Assembly (NCBI GenBank): GCA_030748895.1
Contig: JASMLC010000002.1
Span: 1-64,000, forward strand
From: Candidatus Poseidoniia archaeon
Lineage (GTDB): Archaea; Thermoplasmatota; Poseidoniia; MGIII; CG-Epi1
Length of the DNA: 64,000 nucleotides
Reading direction: 5' to 3'
The notes under the pieces are model-generated. The model did not search any database, was not told the origin of the DNA, and saw only the letters and a program-made list of their open reading frames with translations. Below are positions 34,159-43,154 of the stretch, one piece after another. Positions within the stretch are counted from its first letter, which is position 1; the number at the start of each line of letters is the position of its first letter. The translations under genes were made by a program, and so were the position numbers.

Positions 34159-34926
34159 ATGGTACGGCTCATCGAGGACCAGCCCGACGCATTCACCTAT
34201 CGCGCCTTCGGTCGCCGCATCTTCTTCACCGGGCTGCTGGTCGCCGCAACCTACGTCGCCGCCGGGACCATCGTGCTACAGGAATCGGAGGCGATTATGC
34301 GCCAGACCGGGATGGATTCAGAGGGTATTGTGGGGCAGATTACCGGTGCGATGGTGTTCGTGATGATAGTCTTCGCGCCGCTCGCGTTGAGCATGTTCCT
34401 GCTAATCCGGCTGATTCGCCGCGCCTTCGGCCAGCTGGAAGTCGAGCAGGGGCTGCCGCTGACGATGCTGACCGCTTCGCGGCTGGCATTCATGGCTGCG
34501 ATTACGGTCGCCTTCGCCCCGCTGGGGCTGGCAATTGACGCTCCCGTGACGGCCATCAATTTCTATCAGGAGCGGTTCATGACCTGGTTTTTCACGCTGG
34601 TCGGCATCGGGCTGGCGCTAGTACTGCTGGCGCCAGTGCGGCAGCTGCAGCTGCGCACCGGCCGGCTGCTGTGGGTGCCGGCGCTGGCGGGGGCGTTCGC
34701 CGCCGGTTACCTGGTCTGGATGGCGCACTCGCCGGCGTGGGACATCTCGGTCTTCCAGCTCTCGCAGGAGAACCTTGACGCGGTCAAGGAGTTCCGCACC
34801 AGCTTCACCTTCACGATGCTCACCTGCGCAGCGGCGATTATGACCTGGAGCTGGACCATATCGCGCAACGCCAGCTCGATTCTGGTGCGCCAGAAAGCGC
34901 ACTTTTTCACGCAATTGGGCCGATGA
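34159..34926 (+). CDS. Six-helix membrane protein of unknown function
   Basis: 255 residues with hydrophobic helices near 16-36, 62-84, 97-124, 136-156, 171-192 and 212-232. The short cytoplasmic loops carry Arg/Lys (RLIRRAF). No recognisable transporter or enzyme motif. A GTG at 34156 directly precedes the ATG. The last four bases ATGA also start the RfcL gene, so the two are coupled even though no functional link is obvious. Confidence 0.7.
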   Translation: MVRLIEDQPDAFTYRAFGRRIFFTGLLVAATYVAAGTIVLQESEAIMRQTGMDSEGIVGQITGAMVFVMIVFAPLALSMFLLIRLIRRAFGQLEVEQGLPLTMLTASRLAFMAAITVAFAPLGLAIDAPVTAINFYQERFMTWFFTLVGIGLALVLLAPVRQLQLRTGRLLWVPALAGAFAAGYLVWMAHSPAWDISVFQLSQENLDAVKEFRTSFTFTMLTCAAAIMTWSWTISRNASSILVRQKAHFFTQLGR

Positions 34927-36404
34927 GCAACCTGCCCTGGAGTGAGAAGTACCGCCCCGCCACCCTGGCCGACGTCAAGGGCAACCCGCACGCGGTGGCG
35001 CAGCTGCGCGCGTGGGGTTCGGCGTGGGCGCGCGGCATCCCCGACCAGCGTGGCGTCATCCTGGCGGGGCCGGCCGGTTGCGGCAAGACCTCGGCCGCGC
35101 TGGCGTTAGCGGGTGAAATGGGGTGGGAAGTGGTTGAGCTGAACGCCTCCGACGCGCGGTCGGGGTCGGTCATCGAAGGCATCGCCCTCAGGGCGGGGCT
35201 CTTCGCGGGCTTCGCCACCGACGGCACCGCGCCGCGTACCAAGCTGATTCTGCTCGACGAAGCCGATAACCTCTACGAGCGGCCGGAGCAGTCGGCTGGC
35301 AAGGTGAAGGACTACAGTGACCGCGGCGGCCGCAAGGCGGTGATGCGCACGCTGCGCGAGACGCGGCAGCCGGTCATCCTGACGGTCAACGACCTCTACG
35401 CGCTGACGAAGGGCAGCGGCGGCGCGTTCCGGCGGCTGGCGCAGACCATCAAGTTCCAGCGGCTCTCCGCCGCAACCATCCGCGAAGTGCTGAACGCAGT
35501 CGCCGCCGCCGAAAACATCGAAATCGAGCCGGCGGTGGTCCAGCGGCTCGCCGCCAACGCGAGCGGCGACCTTCGCGGCGCGCTCAACGACTTGCAATCT
35601 TTGGCCGAGGGCGGGCTGACGGTCGACGACGAGCAGGTCGATGCGCTGGGCGTCCGCGATCGCGAGTCGGAGATGTTCGACACGCTGCGCGCCATCTTCG
35701 AAGGCGACGACTACGACGGCCCCCGCAAGGCGATTTTCGACCTGCATGAGCCGCCCGGCGAAGTCGCGACGTGGGTCAGCGACAACCTGCCGCTGATGTA
35801 CCGCCAGCCGAACGACCTCGAGCGCGCCTACCGCCGCGTCGCGCACGCCGACCTGCTGCTGGCGCGCACCCGTCGCCAGCAGAACTACGGCCTGTGGGGC
35901 TACGCCAGCGAGCTGCTGAGCAGCGGCGTCGCGCTCTCGCGCCGCCATCCCCCGTCGGGCGCGCGGCTGCAGTTCCCGTCGTGGATTCGCAAGATGGGCG
36001 CCTCGCGCGGCAGGCGGGCAGCACGCGACTCGCTCGCCGCCAAGATAGGCGCGGCGGCGCACATGTCCAAGCGGCAGGCGAAGCTGGAGCAGCTCGCCGT
36101 CGTGGCGGCGAGCTGCCACGGCGACGCCGAAAAAGCGGCGCGCATCGCCGGCAAGCTGGAGCTGACCGAAGGCGAACTGGCGCAGCTGCTCGGCACGACT
36201 CCCAAAGACCGTAAGCTGAAAGCCATAATGGAAGCGTCGCAGCCCTTCCGGCAGGAGCGCGAAGTCATCACGCTCAGGACGCGGCCGCCCGCGGCGAAGC
36301 GGACGGCCGCGGCCGCCACCGACGGCAGCGACGACGAAGCGGCGGAGCCGGCGCAGCCCGACGTGGCGGCCGATAAGGCGCAGAAGAGTTTGTTTGACTT
36401 CTAA
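34923..36404 (+). CDS. rfcL: Replication factor C large subunit
   Basis: 493 residues. The clamp loader opens the PCNA ring and places it at primer-template junctions. LPWSEKYRPATL is the conserved RFC start, Walker A is GPAGCGKTS near 42-50, Walker B LILLDEADN, followed by the RFC collar and a basic/acidic tail. The last residues QKSLFDF form a QxxLxxF PCNA-interacting peptide at the extreme C-terminus. ATG 34923 overlaps the upstream stop. The TAA overlaps the stop of the convergent dinB gene. Confidence 0.95.
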   Translation: MSNLPWSEKYRPATLADVKGNPHAVAQLRAWGSAWARGIPDQRGVILAGPAGCGKTSAALALAGEMGWEVVELNASDARSGSVIEGIALRAGLFAGFATDGTAPRTKLILLDEADNLYERPEQSAGKVKDYSDRGGRKAVMRTLRETRQPVILTVNDLYALTKGSGGAFRRLAQTIKFQRLSAATIREVLNAVAAAENIEIEPAVVQRLAANASGDLRGALNDLQSLAEGGLTVDDEQVDALGVRDRESEMFDTLRAIFEGDDYDGPRKAIFDLHEPPGEVATWVSDNLPLMYRQPNDLERAYRRVAHADLLLARTRRQQNYGLWGYASELLSSGVALSRRHPPSGARLQFPSWIRKMGASRGRRAARDSLAAKIGAAAHMSKRQAKLEQLAVVAASCHGDAEKAARIAGKLELTEGELAQLLGTTPKDRKLKAIMEASQPFRQEREVITLRTRPPAAKRTAAAATDGSDDEAAEPAQPDVAADKAQKSLFDF

Positions 36405-37453
36405 AACTCCCCCAGCCGCGTCTGCGCGCGCGTCCCGAGCCGGCTGACGCCGACGCCGAGCAGCCGCACCGGCTGCTCCGCCGCCCAGTTGCGGTCGAGC
36501 AGCGCGGTCGCGGCGCGCAGGATGTCGTTGGCGGCGGCGATTTCGCCGGGGAGCGTGCGCTGGCGGGTGATGGTCGTGAAGTCGGCCCAGCGCAGCTTCA
36601 GCGTCACCGTGCGCCCGGTGCGCCCGGAGCTGGCGAGCTCGCCGGCGACCTGCTCGCAGAGCGTGGCGAGCGCCGCCAGCAGCGGCTCGCGCTCTTCGAC
36701 GTCTTGCGCGAAGGTGCGCTCGGTCGAGATTTGCTTGCGCTCCCACGGGCTGGGGTCAACCGGCCGCGTGTCGCTGCCGCGCGCCAGTTCGTGCAGCACC
36801 GCGCCGTAGCTGCCGAAGGCGGGGAGCAGTGATTGCACGTCCGCTTCGGCCAGCTCCCCGCAGGTCTCGATGCCCAGCTCGGCCAGCGCGGCGCCGGTTT
36901 TCGGGCCGACGCCGTAAAGTCGCCTGACGGGGAGCGGCGCGAGAAACTGCGCCTCGCCGCCGGGCGGCACGATGGTGCAGCCTTCGGGCTTTTCGAAGTC
37001 GCTCGCGACCTTGGCGACCAGCTTGCATGTCGCGAGCCCAACCGACGCCGGCAGCTTGGTTTCGCTCGAAACGTACTTACGGAGCCGCGGCGCCAGTTTT
37101 TCTGGCGCCGCGGCCTCACCCAGGTCGACGAACGCCTCGTCGACCGATAGCGGCTCGAGCGGGCCGAACTCGGCCAGCCGCCGCATCACCTCGCGCGAGC
37201 AGCCCTCGATGCGCTCCCAGTCGGGCGCGGCGAACTTCAGTTCGGGGCAGCGGCGCGCCGCCTGCGTGGCGGGCATCGCTGAGCGGACGCCGTGCTGCCG
37301 CGCCTCGTAGCTGGCCGACGCGACGACGCCTCGCGTCCCCGGCTTGCCGCCGATGGCGAGCGGCAGGCCGCGGTCGCCGGGATGGTTGAGCAGGTGAACG
37401 TTGACGAAGAAGGCGTCCATGTCGAGATGCAGGATTGCACGCGGCCACTCCAT
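36401..37453 (-). CDS. dinB: Y-family DNA polymerase IV (DinB/Dpo4)
   Basis: 350 residues. Translesion polymerase with the catalytic carboxylates in HLDMDAFFV (8-16) and LSVDEAFVDL, the palm/fingers sequence YEARQHGVRSAMP, the thumb helix-hairpin-helix YGVGPKTGAALAELGI and a little-finger domain. The C-terminal QTRLGEF fits a PCNA-interacting QxxLxxF peptide. ATG 37453 gives the standard start; the in-frame ATG 37477 lies too close to the TATA element. It is placed tail to tail with the clamp-loader gene. Confidence 0.94.
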   Translation of the reverse strand: MEWPRAILHLDMDAFFVNVHLLNHPGDRGLPLAIGGKPGTRGVVASASYEARQHGVRSAMPATQAARRCPELKFAAPDWERIEGCSREVMRRLAEFGPLEPLSVDEAFVDLGEAAAPEKLAPRLRKYVSSETKLPASVGLATCKLVAKVASDFEKPEGCTIVPPGGEAQFLAPLPVRRLYGVGPKTGAALAELGIETCGELAEADVQSLLPAFGSYGAVLHELARGSDTRPVDPSPWERKQISTERTFAQDVEEREPLLAALATLCEQVAGELASSGRTGRTVTLKLRWADFTTITRQRTLPGEIAAANDILRAATALLDRNWAAEQPVRLLGVGVSRLGTRAQTRLGEF

Positions 37454-37478
37454 GGCGGGGGATGCGCGGCTGCGCATT

Positions 37479-37487
37479 ACCTTTAAC
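37479..37487. promoter_or_regulatory. Shared divergent TATA element of trpS and dinB
   Basis: ACCTTTAAC is centred about 25 nt before ATG 37509 (trpS). Read on the minus strand as GTTAAAGGT, it lies about 31 nt before ATG 37453 (dinB). No other candidate box lies in the 55-nt gap. Confidence 0.45.
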
Positions 37488-37508
37488 CCCCAGCACGGTC
37501 GCCAGCCA

Positions 37509-38807
37509 ATGGAACTGGACCCGTGGGCCAGCGACCGCATCAAGGACTACGCGCGGCTGCGCGACCAGTTCGGGCTCGGGACGCTGGCGCCCGACGCTAC
37601 GGGGCTGCCGGAAGGGCCGCTCTTCCGCCGCAGTATCGTCTTTGCGCACCGCGGCTGGGAGCTATTCGGCCGCGCGCTGGCTGACGGGAAACCGACGGCG
37701 CTGATGACCGGGCTGATGCCTTCGGGGAAGATGCATCTCGGCCACAAGATGCTGCTCGACCAGGTCATCGCCTACCAGCGGCTCGGCAGCGACATCTTCA
37801 TCGCGGTCGCCGACCTCGAAGCGGCGGCGACGCGCAACATCCCGCTCGACGCGTGTCGCGACTACGCCGTCGCGGAATACCTGCGCCACTACGTCGCGCT
37901 CGGCCTCGAGCCGTGCCAGTTCTACTACCAGTCGGAGCGGTTGCAGGTGCTGCGACTGGCGCACCAGCTTTCGCACCGCGTCAACTGGTCGAAACTGGAA
38001 GCGTTTTACGGCTTCAGCGGCACGACCAGCCTCGCGCACGCCAACGCGCCGCTGGTGCAGGCGGGCGACATCCTCCATCCGCAACTGCCGGAATTCGGCG
38101 GCCCGCGGCCGACGCTGGTGCCGGTCGGGGTCGACCAGGACCCACACCTGCGGCTAACGCGCGACCTCGCCGCGGCGGTGCGCAAGGTGCGCTGCCGGCA
38201 GGCGAAGGACGGCCGCATCGGCGCCTTCGCGACCGGCGACGACGAAACCGCGAAGCTGCTGAAGGACGCCGGCAAGCTCTGCGCCAGGATCGGCTTCAAA
38301 AAGCAGGAGCTGAACGTCGATTACGGCGCGCTCTACCTCGACGATGCCGGCGAAGCCGACGTGGCGCACATCGACGCCGCGCTGGCGTTCGTCGACGCCT
38401 CGCACGGCGGTTTCGGGTTCATGGCACCCTCGAGCACCTACCACCGGCTGATGCTCGGCCTCACCGGCGGCAAGATGGCGTCGTCCGAGCCGGACAGCGC
38501 TATCTTCCTCGCTGACTCGCCCGGCAACGCGCAACGCAAGGTGAAGCGGGCGCAGACCACCGGCGGCGCGACGGTCGAAGAGCATCGGAAAACGGGCGGC
38601 CGCCCGCTAGAATGCCCGGTATTCGAGCTATATGCTTACCATCTGATGGATGATGACGCGAAACTGAAGGAGATCCACGACGGCTGCGCCGACGGCAGCT
38701 GGTTCTGCGGCGAGTGCAAGACGCTCGCGGGTGACCTGCTGGGCGGCTTTCTCGAAGGCCACCAGTCGCGGCTGGTAGAAGCCGATACGGAACCGTTCAC
38801 AGTTTAA
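37509..38807 (+). CDS. trpS: Tryptophanyl-tRNA synthetase
   Basis: 432 residues, the archaeal/eukaryotic form of class I TrpRS. HIGH-type motif MPSGKMHLGH near 80-90, FIAVADLEA, VGVDQDPHLRLTRDLA and the KMSKS-type motif GGKMASSEPDSAI near 322-333 are all present. It charges tRNA-Trp with Trp using ATP. ATG 37509 lies about 25 nt from the TATA box and excludes the longer open frame from 37401, which is antisense to dinB. Confidence 0.95.
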   Translation: MELDPWASDRIKDYARLRDQFGLGTLAPDATGLPEGPLFRRSIVFAHRGWELFGRALADGKPTALMTGLMPSGKMHLGHKMLLDQVIAYQRLGSDIFIAVADLEAAATRNIPLDACRDYAVAEYLRHYVALGLEPCQFYYQSERLQVLRLAHQLSHRVNWSKLEAFYGFSGTTSLAHANAPLVQAGDILHPQLPEFGGPRPTLVPVGVDQDPHLRLTRDLAAAVRKVRCRQAKDGRIGAFATGDDETAKLLKDAGKLCARIGFKKQELNVDYGALYLDDAGEADVAHIDAALAFVDASHGGFGFMAPSSTYHRLMLGLTGGKMASSEPDSAIFLADSPGNAQRKVKRAQTTGGATVEEHRKTGGRPLECPVFELYAYHLMDDDAKLKEIHDGCADGSWFCGECKTLAGDLLGGFLEGHQSRLVEADTEPFTV

Positions 38808-38817
38808 ATATAGATCG

Positions 38818-39492
38818 TTAGAAATCCCAGCCGCGCTCCCCCGCCAGTTCGCGCCCCAGTACCGCAGGCATCTGCGCCAGCAGCGCCGCCTCCATCGCGG
38901 CCAGCGGGATGTCGTGGCCGAGCGCTGCCAGCGAAGTGTGCCGGCCCACCGGCAGGCCGCAGCCGGCGACCGCTTGCAACCGGTCGCCCGGCGTGGCAAG
39001 GTTGATATCAAAACCGTGGCGCGAGACCCACTGGCTGAACTGTAGTCCGATGCTGGCGACCTTGAAGCCGTCGAGCCAGACTCCCATCATGGCTGGATTG
39101 CGCCCGGCGGCAATGCCAAATGTCGCAAGTGCCCGCAGAATCCATTCCTCGATGAGCGTGATTACCGTGCGAATCGACTCCTCGCGCCAGCGGAAGACCG
39201 GATATCCCACCAGTTGTCCCGGCCCGTGCCAGGTGATGCCGCCGCCGCGGTCCACCTCGCGCGACGCGTAGCCGTCCGGCGCCGCGATGCCGTCCACCTT
39301 CGCACGCCGCCCGACGGTGATGACCTCGGGGTGCTCGACGAATATCAGCGTGTCCGGTATCTCCCTCGCAATGCGTTGCGCCTGCAACTTCTGCATCGCC
39401 GTGTCGACCGTAGCGTGGCTGCGCTGGCCAGCGCGCAGCAGCGTCACGGGCGCCAGCCGCGCCCGCGTTTCCAGCGCGGCGACCTCACTCAT
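38818..39492 (-). CDS. lipB: Lipoyl(octanoyl) transferase LipB
   Basis: 224 residues. Moves octanoyl from acyl carrier protein to the lipoyl-domain lysine. The motifs are VEHPEVITVGRRA, DRGGGITWHGPGQLVGYPVF, KVASIGLQFSQWVSRHGF (with the catalytic Lys) and VAGCGLP (catalytic Cys), all as in bacterial LipB. ATG 39492 overlaps the stop of the E3 gene (ATGA), placing it last in the dehydrogenase operon. Most archaea use LplA-type ligases instead, so this bacterial route is notable. Confidence 0.93.
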   Translation of the reverse strand: MSEVAALETRARLAPVTLLRAGQRSHATVDTAMQKLQAQRIAREIPDTLIFVEHPEVITVGRRAKVDGIAAPDGYASREVDRGGGITWHGPGQLVGYPVFRWREESIRTVITLIEEWILRALATFGIAAGRNPAMMGVWLDGFKVASIGLQFSQWVSRHGFDINLATPGDRLQAVAGCGLPVGRHTSLAALGHDIPLAAMEAALLAQMPAVLGRELAGERGWDF

Positions 39493-40901
39493 TTGGCGAT
39501 GTGGATTGCGTGCCCCAGCCCCGCCAGCGCCGCCTCGGCGAACGCCTCGGTCAGCGTGGGGTGGACGTGGATGGTCCCGGCAATGTCCTCCAGCCGCGCA
39601 CCCATCTCGAGCGCGTGCGCAAATTCCCCGCTCAGCTCCGCAACGTGTGCGCCGACAGCGTGGATTCCGACGATAACGTTGTCGTCGCGCCGGGCGGTGA
39701 TGCGCACGAAGCCGCCGTCAGCGCCCGCCTGCATTGCCAGTGCGCGTCCGCTGGCGCCGAAGGGGAACTTGCCGACGGTCGTGGCGATGCCGGCCTCCTC
39801 CGCCTCGGCGGGCGTCAGCCCGACGCCGACGATTTCGGGTTCGGTGAAGCAGACTGCCGGGATAGCGACCGGGTCGAATTCGCGACGGTGGCCAGCGATG
39901 ATTTCAGCGACCATTTCGCCCTGCGCCGACGCCTTGTGCGCCAGCATCGGCTCACCGACAAGGTCGCCGATGGCCCAGACGTTGCGCATCGACGTGCGGC
40001 ACTGCTTGTCAACCTTGACGAACGGGCCGTCCATATCGACCGCCATCTCCTCCAGCCCCCAGCTTTCGGTGCAGGGGCGGCGGCCGACGGTAACCAGCAC
40101 GCGGTCGCCCTTCGCCTTCTGCGGCTTCCCGTCAGAGTCGGTGAATTCGACCGTCGTCGTCTTGCCGCGCGTCTTTGCCGCCGTCGCCTTCGCACCGAGA
40201 TGCACCGGCACCTTGTGCTTGCGCAGCCACATCGAAATCGGCCGTAGCAGTTCAGCGTCGTAGAGCGGCAGGATGCGGTCCAGCGCCTCAATGAATTCGA
40301 CTTCGCAACCGAGCTTGCGGTATGCAATCCCCAGCTCAAGGCCGATGTAGCCGGCGCCGATTATCACCAGCTTGCGCGGCAGCTCCGCCAGTTCGAGCGC
40401 CTCCGTGGAAGAGATAATATTGCCGCCGAACGGCATGAAGGGCAGCTCGGTCGCCCGGGAGCCCGTGGCCAGGATAACATGCTCCGCTGTTATTTCCACG
40501 CTGCCTTCTGACGTTTCTACATCACAAGTTTTTCCGTCGCGGAAAGTTGCCCATCCCCTCACTAGTTCGACGCCCGCTTTCTTCAGCAGTCCTTCGACGC
40601 CGCTGTTGAGCTTATCGACTATCGATTCCTTCCACGCCACTAGCTGCCCCATGTTCAGCAGCGGGCCGTCGGGGAGCGAAATCCCCATCTCGCCCGCGCC
40701 GGCGTGCGCGCCCAGCTCCTCGAAGCGGCTCGCAGCGTGGATTACCGCCTTCGACGGGATGCAGCCGCGAATCAGGCAGGTGCCGCCGGCGCGGTCGCCC
40801 TCGACAACAATTGTGTCGAGCCCGAGCTGCCCGGCGCGGATGGCGGCGACATAGCCTCCCGGTCCGGCGCCGACTACCAGCACCTTGCATTTGCGTTCCA
40901 T
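39489..40901 (-). CDS. lpdA: Dihydrolipoamide dehydrogenase (E3)
   Basis: 470 residues. FAD-binding GAGPGGYVAAIRAGQLG at the N-terminus, redox-active disulfide in GGTCLIRGCIPSK near 40-52, NAD-binding VIIGAGYIGLELG near 178-190, and the C-terminal dimer motif TIHVHPTLTEAF with the catalytic His-Glu. It reoxidises the dihydrolipoyl group of E2 with NAD+. It lies two bases downstream of the E2 stop. Confidence 0.96.
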   Translation of the reverse strand: MERKCKVLVVGAGPGGYVAAIRAGQLGLDTIVVEGDRAGGTCLIRGCIPSKAVIHAASRFEELGAHAGAGEMGISLPDGPLLNMGQLVAWKESIVDKLNSGVEGLLKKAGVELVRGWATFRDGKTCDVETSEGSVEITAEHVILATGSRATELPFMPFGGNIISSTEALELAELPRKLVIIGAGYIGLELGIAYRKLGCEVEFIEALDRILPLYDAELLRPISMWLRKHKVPVHLGAKATAAKTRGKTTTVEFTDSDGKPQKAKGDRVLVTVGRRPCTESWGLEEMAVDMDGPFVKVDKQCRTSMRNVWAIGDLVGEPMLAHKASAQGEMVAEIIAGHRREFDPVAIPAVCFTEPEIVGVGLTPAEAEEAGIATTVGKFPFGASGRALAMQAGADGGFVRITARRDDNVIVGIHAVGAHVAELSGEFAHALEMGARLEDIAGTIHVHPTLTEAFAEAALAGLGHAIHIAK

Positions 40902-40903
40902 GA

Positions 40904-42136
40904 TTAGATAAAAATGGTCGCCGGATGTTCCAGCATCTGTTTCAGCGTCTGCATCATCCGGGCGCCGTCATAGCCGTCGACGACGCGGTGGTCGAACGAC
41001 CCCGAGAGATTCATCATGCGCCGCACGACGATGTTGCCGTCGCGCACGACCGCTCGCTCCTCGGCCTTGTGGACGCCGATAATCGCTACCTCGGGGTGGT
41101 TGATAATTGGCGTCGCACCCAGCCCGCCAAGTGCACCCAGGCTGGTAATCGTAATCGTCGAGCCCGAAAGTTCCTCGGATGTGGCAGTCTTGTCGCGCGC
41201 CGCCTGCGAGACGCGCCGCATTTCATTGGCGCAGTCCCAGACGTCGCGTGCCTCGGCGTGCCGCACCACCGGCACCATCAGCCCGCCGTCGGTCTGCGTC
41301 GCGATGCCGGCGTGTACCGCCTCGTGCTGGACGACAGTATTTCGTTCCTCTTCATAGAGTGCATTGCACTCTGGGTGTTGCTGCAGTGTCCTGACCAGTG
41401 CTTGCATCAGGAACGGCAGGTAGGTCAGCTTGGGCATATCTCCACTACGCTTCGCGTTGAGGTGCTGTCGCAGCGACTCCAGTTCAGTAATGTCCACTTC
41501 TTCCAGATAGCTGAAGTGCGGGATGCGCGACTTCGACGCGGCCATTTTGGCGGCAATCTTGCGCCGCAGCCCGATAACCGGGATTTCGGTCGTGCCGGTC
41601 CGCTTCTGTCCGCGCTGGCCCCCCATCAGGCGACCTCCCGATTGCAGGAACGCGTCCAGGTCGTTGTGCGAGATTCGCCCCGCCGGCCCGCTGCCGGGCA
41701 CTCCCGCCAGCTCGACGCCCGCCTCGCGCGCCCTCCGCCGCACCGCGGGCGACGCGAGCGGCCGCTTGCCCGTCGCGGTCGGTGCGGCCGCGGGCGCTGC
41801 CGGTGCCGGAACGGGAGCCGGCGTGTCGGCTGGCGCGGGTTCAGGGGCCGGCTCGGGCTCCGGTTCAGGCTTCGGCTCGGCTTCCTCGCCCTTGCCCTCG
41901 ACGTCGAACACAATCAGCTCGGCGCCGACCGGGACCATGTCGCCCGGCTTGCCGGTCGTCGAGAGCACCTTGCCGCTGACGGGCGACGGAATCGCGACGG
42001 TCGCCTTGTCGGTCATCAAATCCACCAGCGGCTGGTCCTCGGCGACCGTCTCGCCCTTCCTGACTTTCCAGTCGACAATCTCGCCTTCGACGATGCCTTC
42101 GCCGACATCCGGCAGCTTGAAAACGTATTTACCCAT
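40904..42136 (-). CDS. Dihydrolipoamide acyltransferase (E2) of a 2-oxoacid dehydrogenase complex
   Basis: 410 residues. A lipoyl domain at 1-80 has Lys44 in LMTDKATVAI as the attachment site. A Pro/Glu/Ala hinge follows, then a peripheral-subunit-binding domain at about 125-165 (LASPAVRRRAREAGVEL) and a catalytic domain with SGSFDHRVVDGYDGA carrying the HxxxDG motif. It transfers the acyl group to CoA. The chemistry (pyruvate or branched-chain) cannot be fixed from sequence alone. The start ATG 42136 is one base after the E1-beta stop. Confidence 0.93.
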   Translation of the reverse strand: MGKYVFKLPDVGEGIVEGEIVDWKVRKGETVAEDQPLVDLMTDKATVAIPSPVSGKVLSTTGKPGDMVPVGAELIVFDVEGKGEEAEPKPEPEPEPAPEPAPADTPAPVPAPAAPAAAPTATGKRPLASPAVRRRAREAGVELAGVPGSGPAGRISHNDLDAFLQSGGRLMGGQRGQKRTGTTEIPVIGLRRKIAAKMAASKSRIPHFSYLEEVDITELESLRQHLNAKRSGDMPKLTYLPFLMQALVRTLQQHPECNALYEEERNTVVQHEAVHAGIATQTDGGLMVPVVRHAEARDVWDCANEMRRVSQAARDKTATSEELSGSTITITSLGALGGLGATPIINHPEVAIIGVHKAEERAVVRDGNIVVRRMMNLSGSFDHRVVDGYDGARMMQTLKQMLEHPATIFI

Positions 42137-42137
42137 T

Positions 42138-43154
42138 TCAGTTATTCTCCATCGTCCGCGCAATCGCTTCCATCACTCGCTCCTGGCTGGGGAAGTACTC
42201 CCATTCCAGCGTGTGGGGAAAAGGAGTGTCCCACCCCGTGACGCGCTCTACCGGCGCCTCAAGGTGCCAGAAACACTCCTCCATCAGCAGCGCCGCCAGC
42301 TCGCCCCCGTAGCCGCTCGTCCGCGGCGCCTCGTGGACGATGACGCAGCGGCCGGTCTTCTGGACGCTGCCGACAATCGCCTCCAGGTCGAGCGGCAGCA
42401 GCGAGCGCAGGTCGATGACCTCGCAGCTCGCCGGGGAGCGTACAGCGGCCGCCTGCGCGACATGCACCATTGTGCCCCACGCCAGTAGCGTCACGTCGCT
42501 GCCCTCGGCGACGACGTTCGCCTCGCCTAGCGGGATGCGGTAGTGCTCCTCGGGGACTTCGCCTTCCGGGTGGGAGTCCCACTTCTTGGCGGCGGCAGTG
42601 TGGTCGCCGTCGAACGGCCCGTTGTAGAGCCGCTTCGGCTCGAAGAAAATAACCGGGTCGTCGTCCTCGACCGCTGTCGTCAGTAGTCCCTTGGCGTCGT
42701 AGGGATTCGACACGACGACCACCTTCAGCCCCGGTGTATGGGTGAAGTAGACCTCGGGGCTCTGCGAGTGGTAGTGGCCGCCGCGGATGCCGCCCCCGCA
42801 CGGCGTGCGGATGGTGACCGGCGCCCAGTATTCGCCGCCCGAGCGGTAGCGCAGCTTCGCCAGCTCGTTGGTAATCTGGTCGAAGGCGGGGAAGATGTAG
42901 TCGGAAAACTGGATTTCCGCGACGGGGCGCAGCCCGTTGATGCCCATGCCGATGGCGATGGACGCGATGCCGCCCTCGGAGAGCGGGGTGTCGAAGACGC
43001 GGTGCAGTCCGTGCTTAGCCTGAAGGCCGTCGGTGCAGCGGAAGACGCCGCCGAAGTAGCCGACGTCCTCGCCGAAAATCACGATTTTCTCATCGCGCTC
43101 GAGCAACGTGTCGAGTGCGCTGTTAACCGCCTGGACCATATTCATCTGCGCCAT
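42138..43154 (-). CDS. 2-oxoacid dehydrogenase E1 component, beta subunit
   Basis: 338 residues. Transketolase-like: QAVNSALDTLLERD, FGEDVGYFGGVFR, the phosphate-loop region FDTPLSEGGIASIAIGMG and a C-terminal domain with VERVTGWDTPFPHTLE. It forms a heterotetramer with E1-alpha and binds thiamine diphosphate at the interface. The start immediately follows the E1-alpha stop with no gap. Closest in pattern to branched-chain or acetoin/pyruvate E1-beta proteins. Confidence 0.93.
   Translation of the reverse strand: MAQMNMVQAVNSALDTLLERDEKIVIFGEDVGYFGGVFRCTDGLQAKHGLHRVFDTPLSEGGIASIAIGMGINGLRPVAEIQFSDYIFPAFDQITNELAKLRYRSGGEYWAPVTIRTPCGGGIRGGHYHSQSPEVYFTHTPGLKVVVVSNPYDAKGLLTTAVEDDDPVIFFEPKRLYNGPFDGDHTAAAKKWDSHPEGEVPEEHYRIPLGEANVVAEGSDVTLLAWGTMVHVAQAAAVRSPASCEVIDLRSLLPLDLEAIVGSVQKTGRCVIVHEAPRTSGYGGELAALLMEECFWHLEAPVERVTGWDTPFPHTLEWEYFPSQERVMEAIARTMENN

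Noticed and set aside
35106-36746. 546-codon minus-strand ORF opposite rfcL and dinB
   Set aside because: Arg-rich shadow spanning two convergent, well-identified genes.
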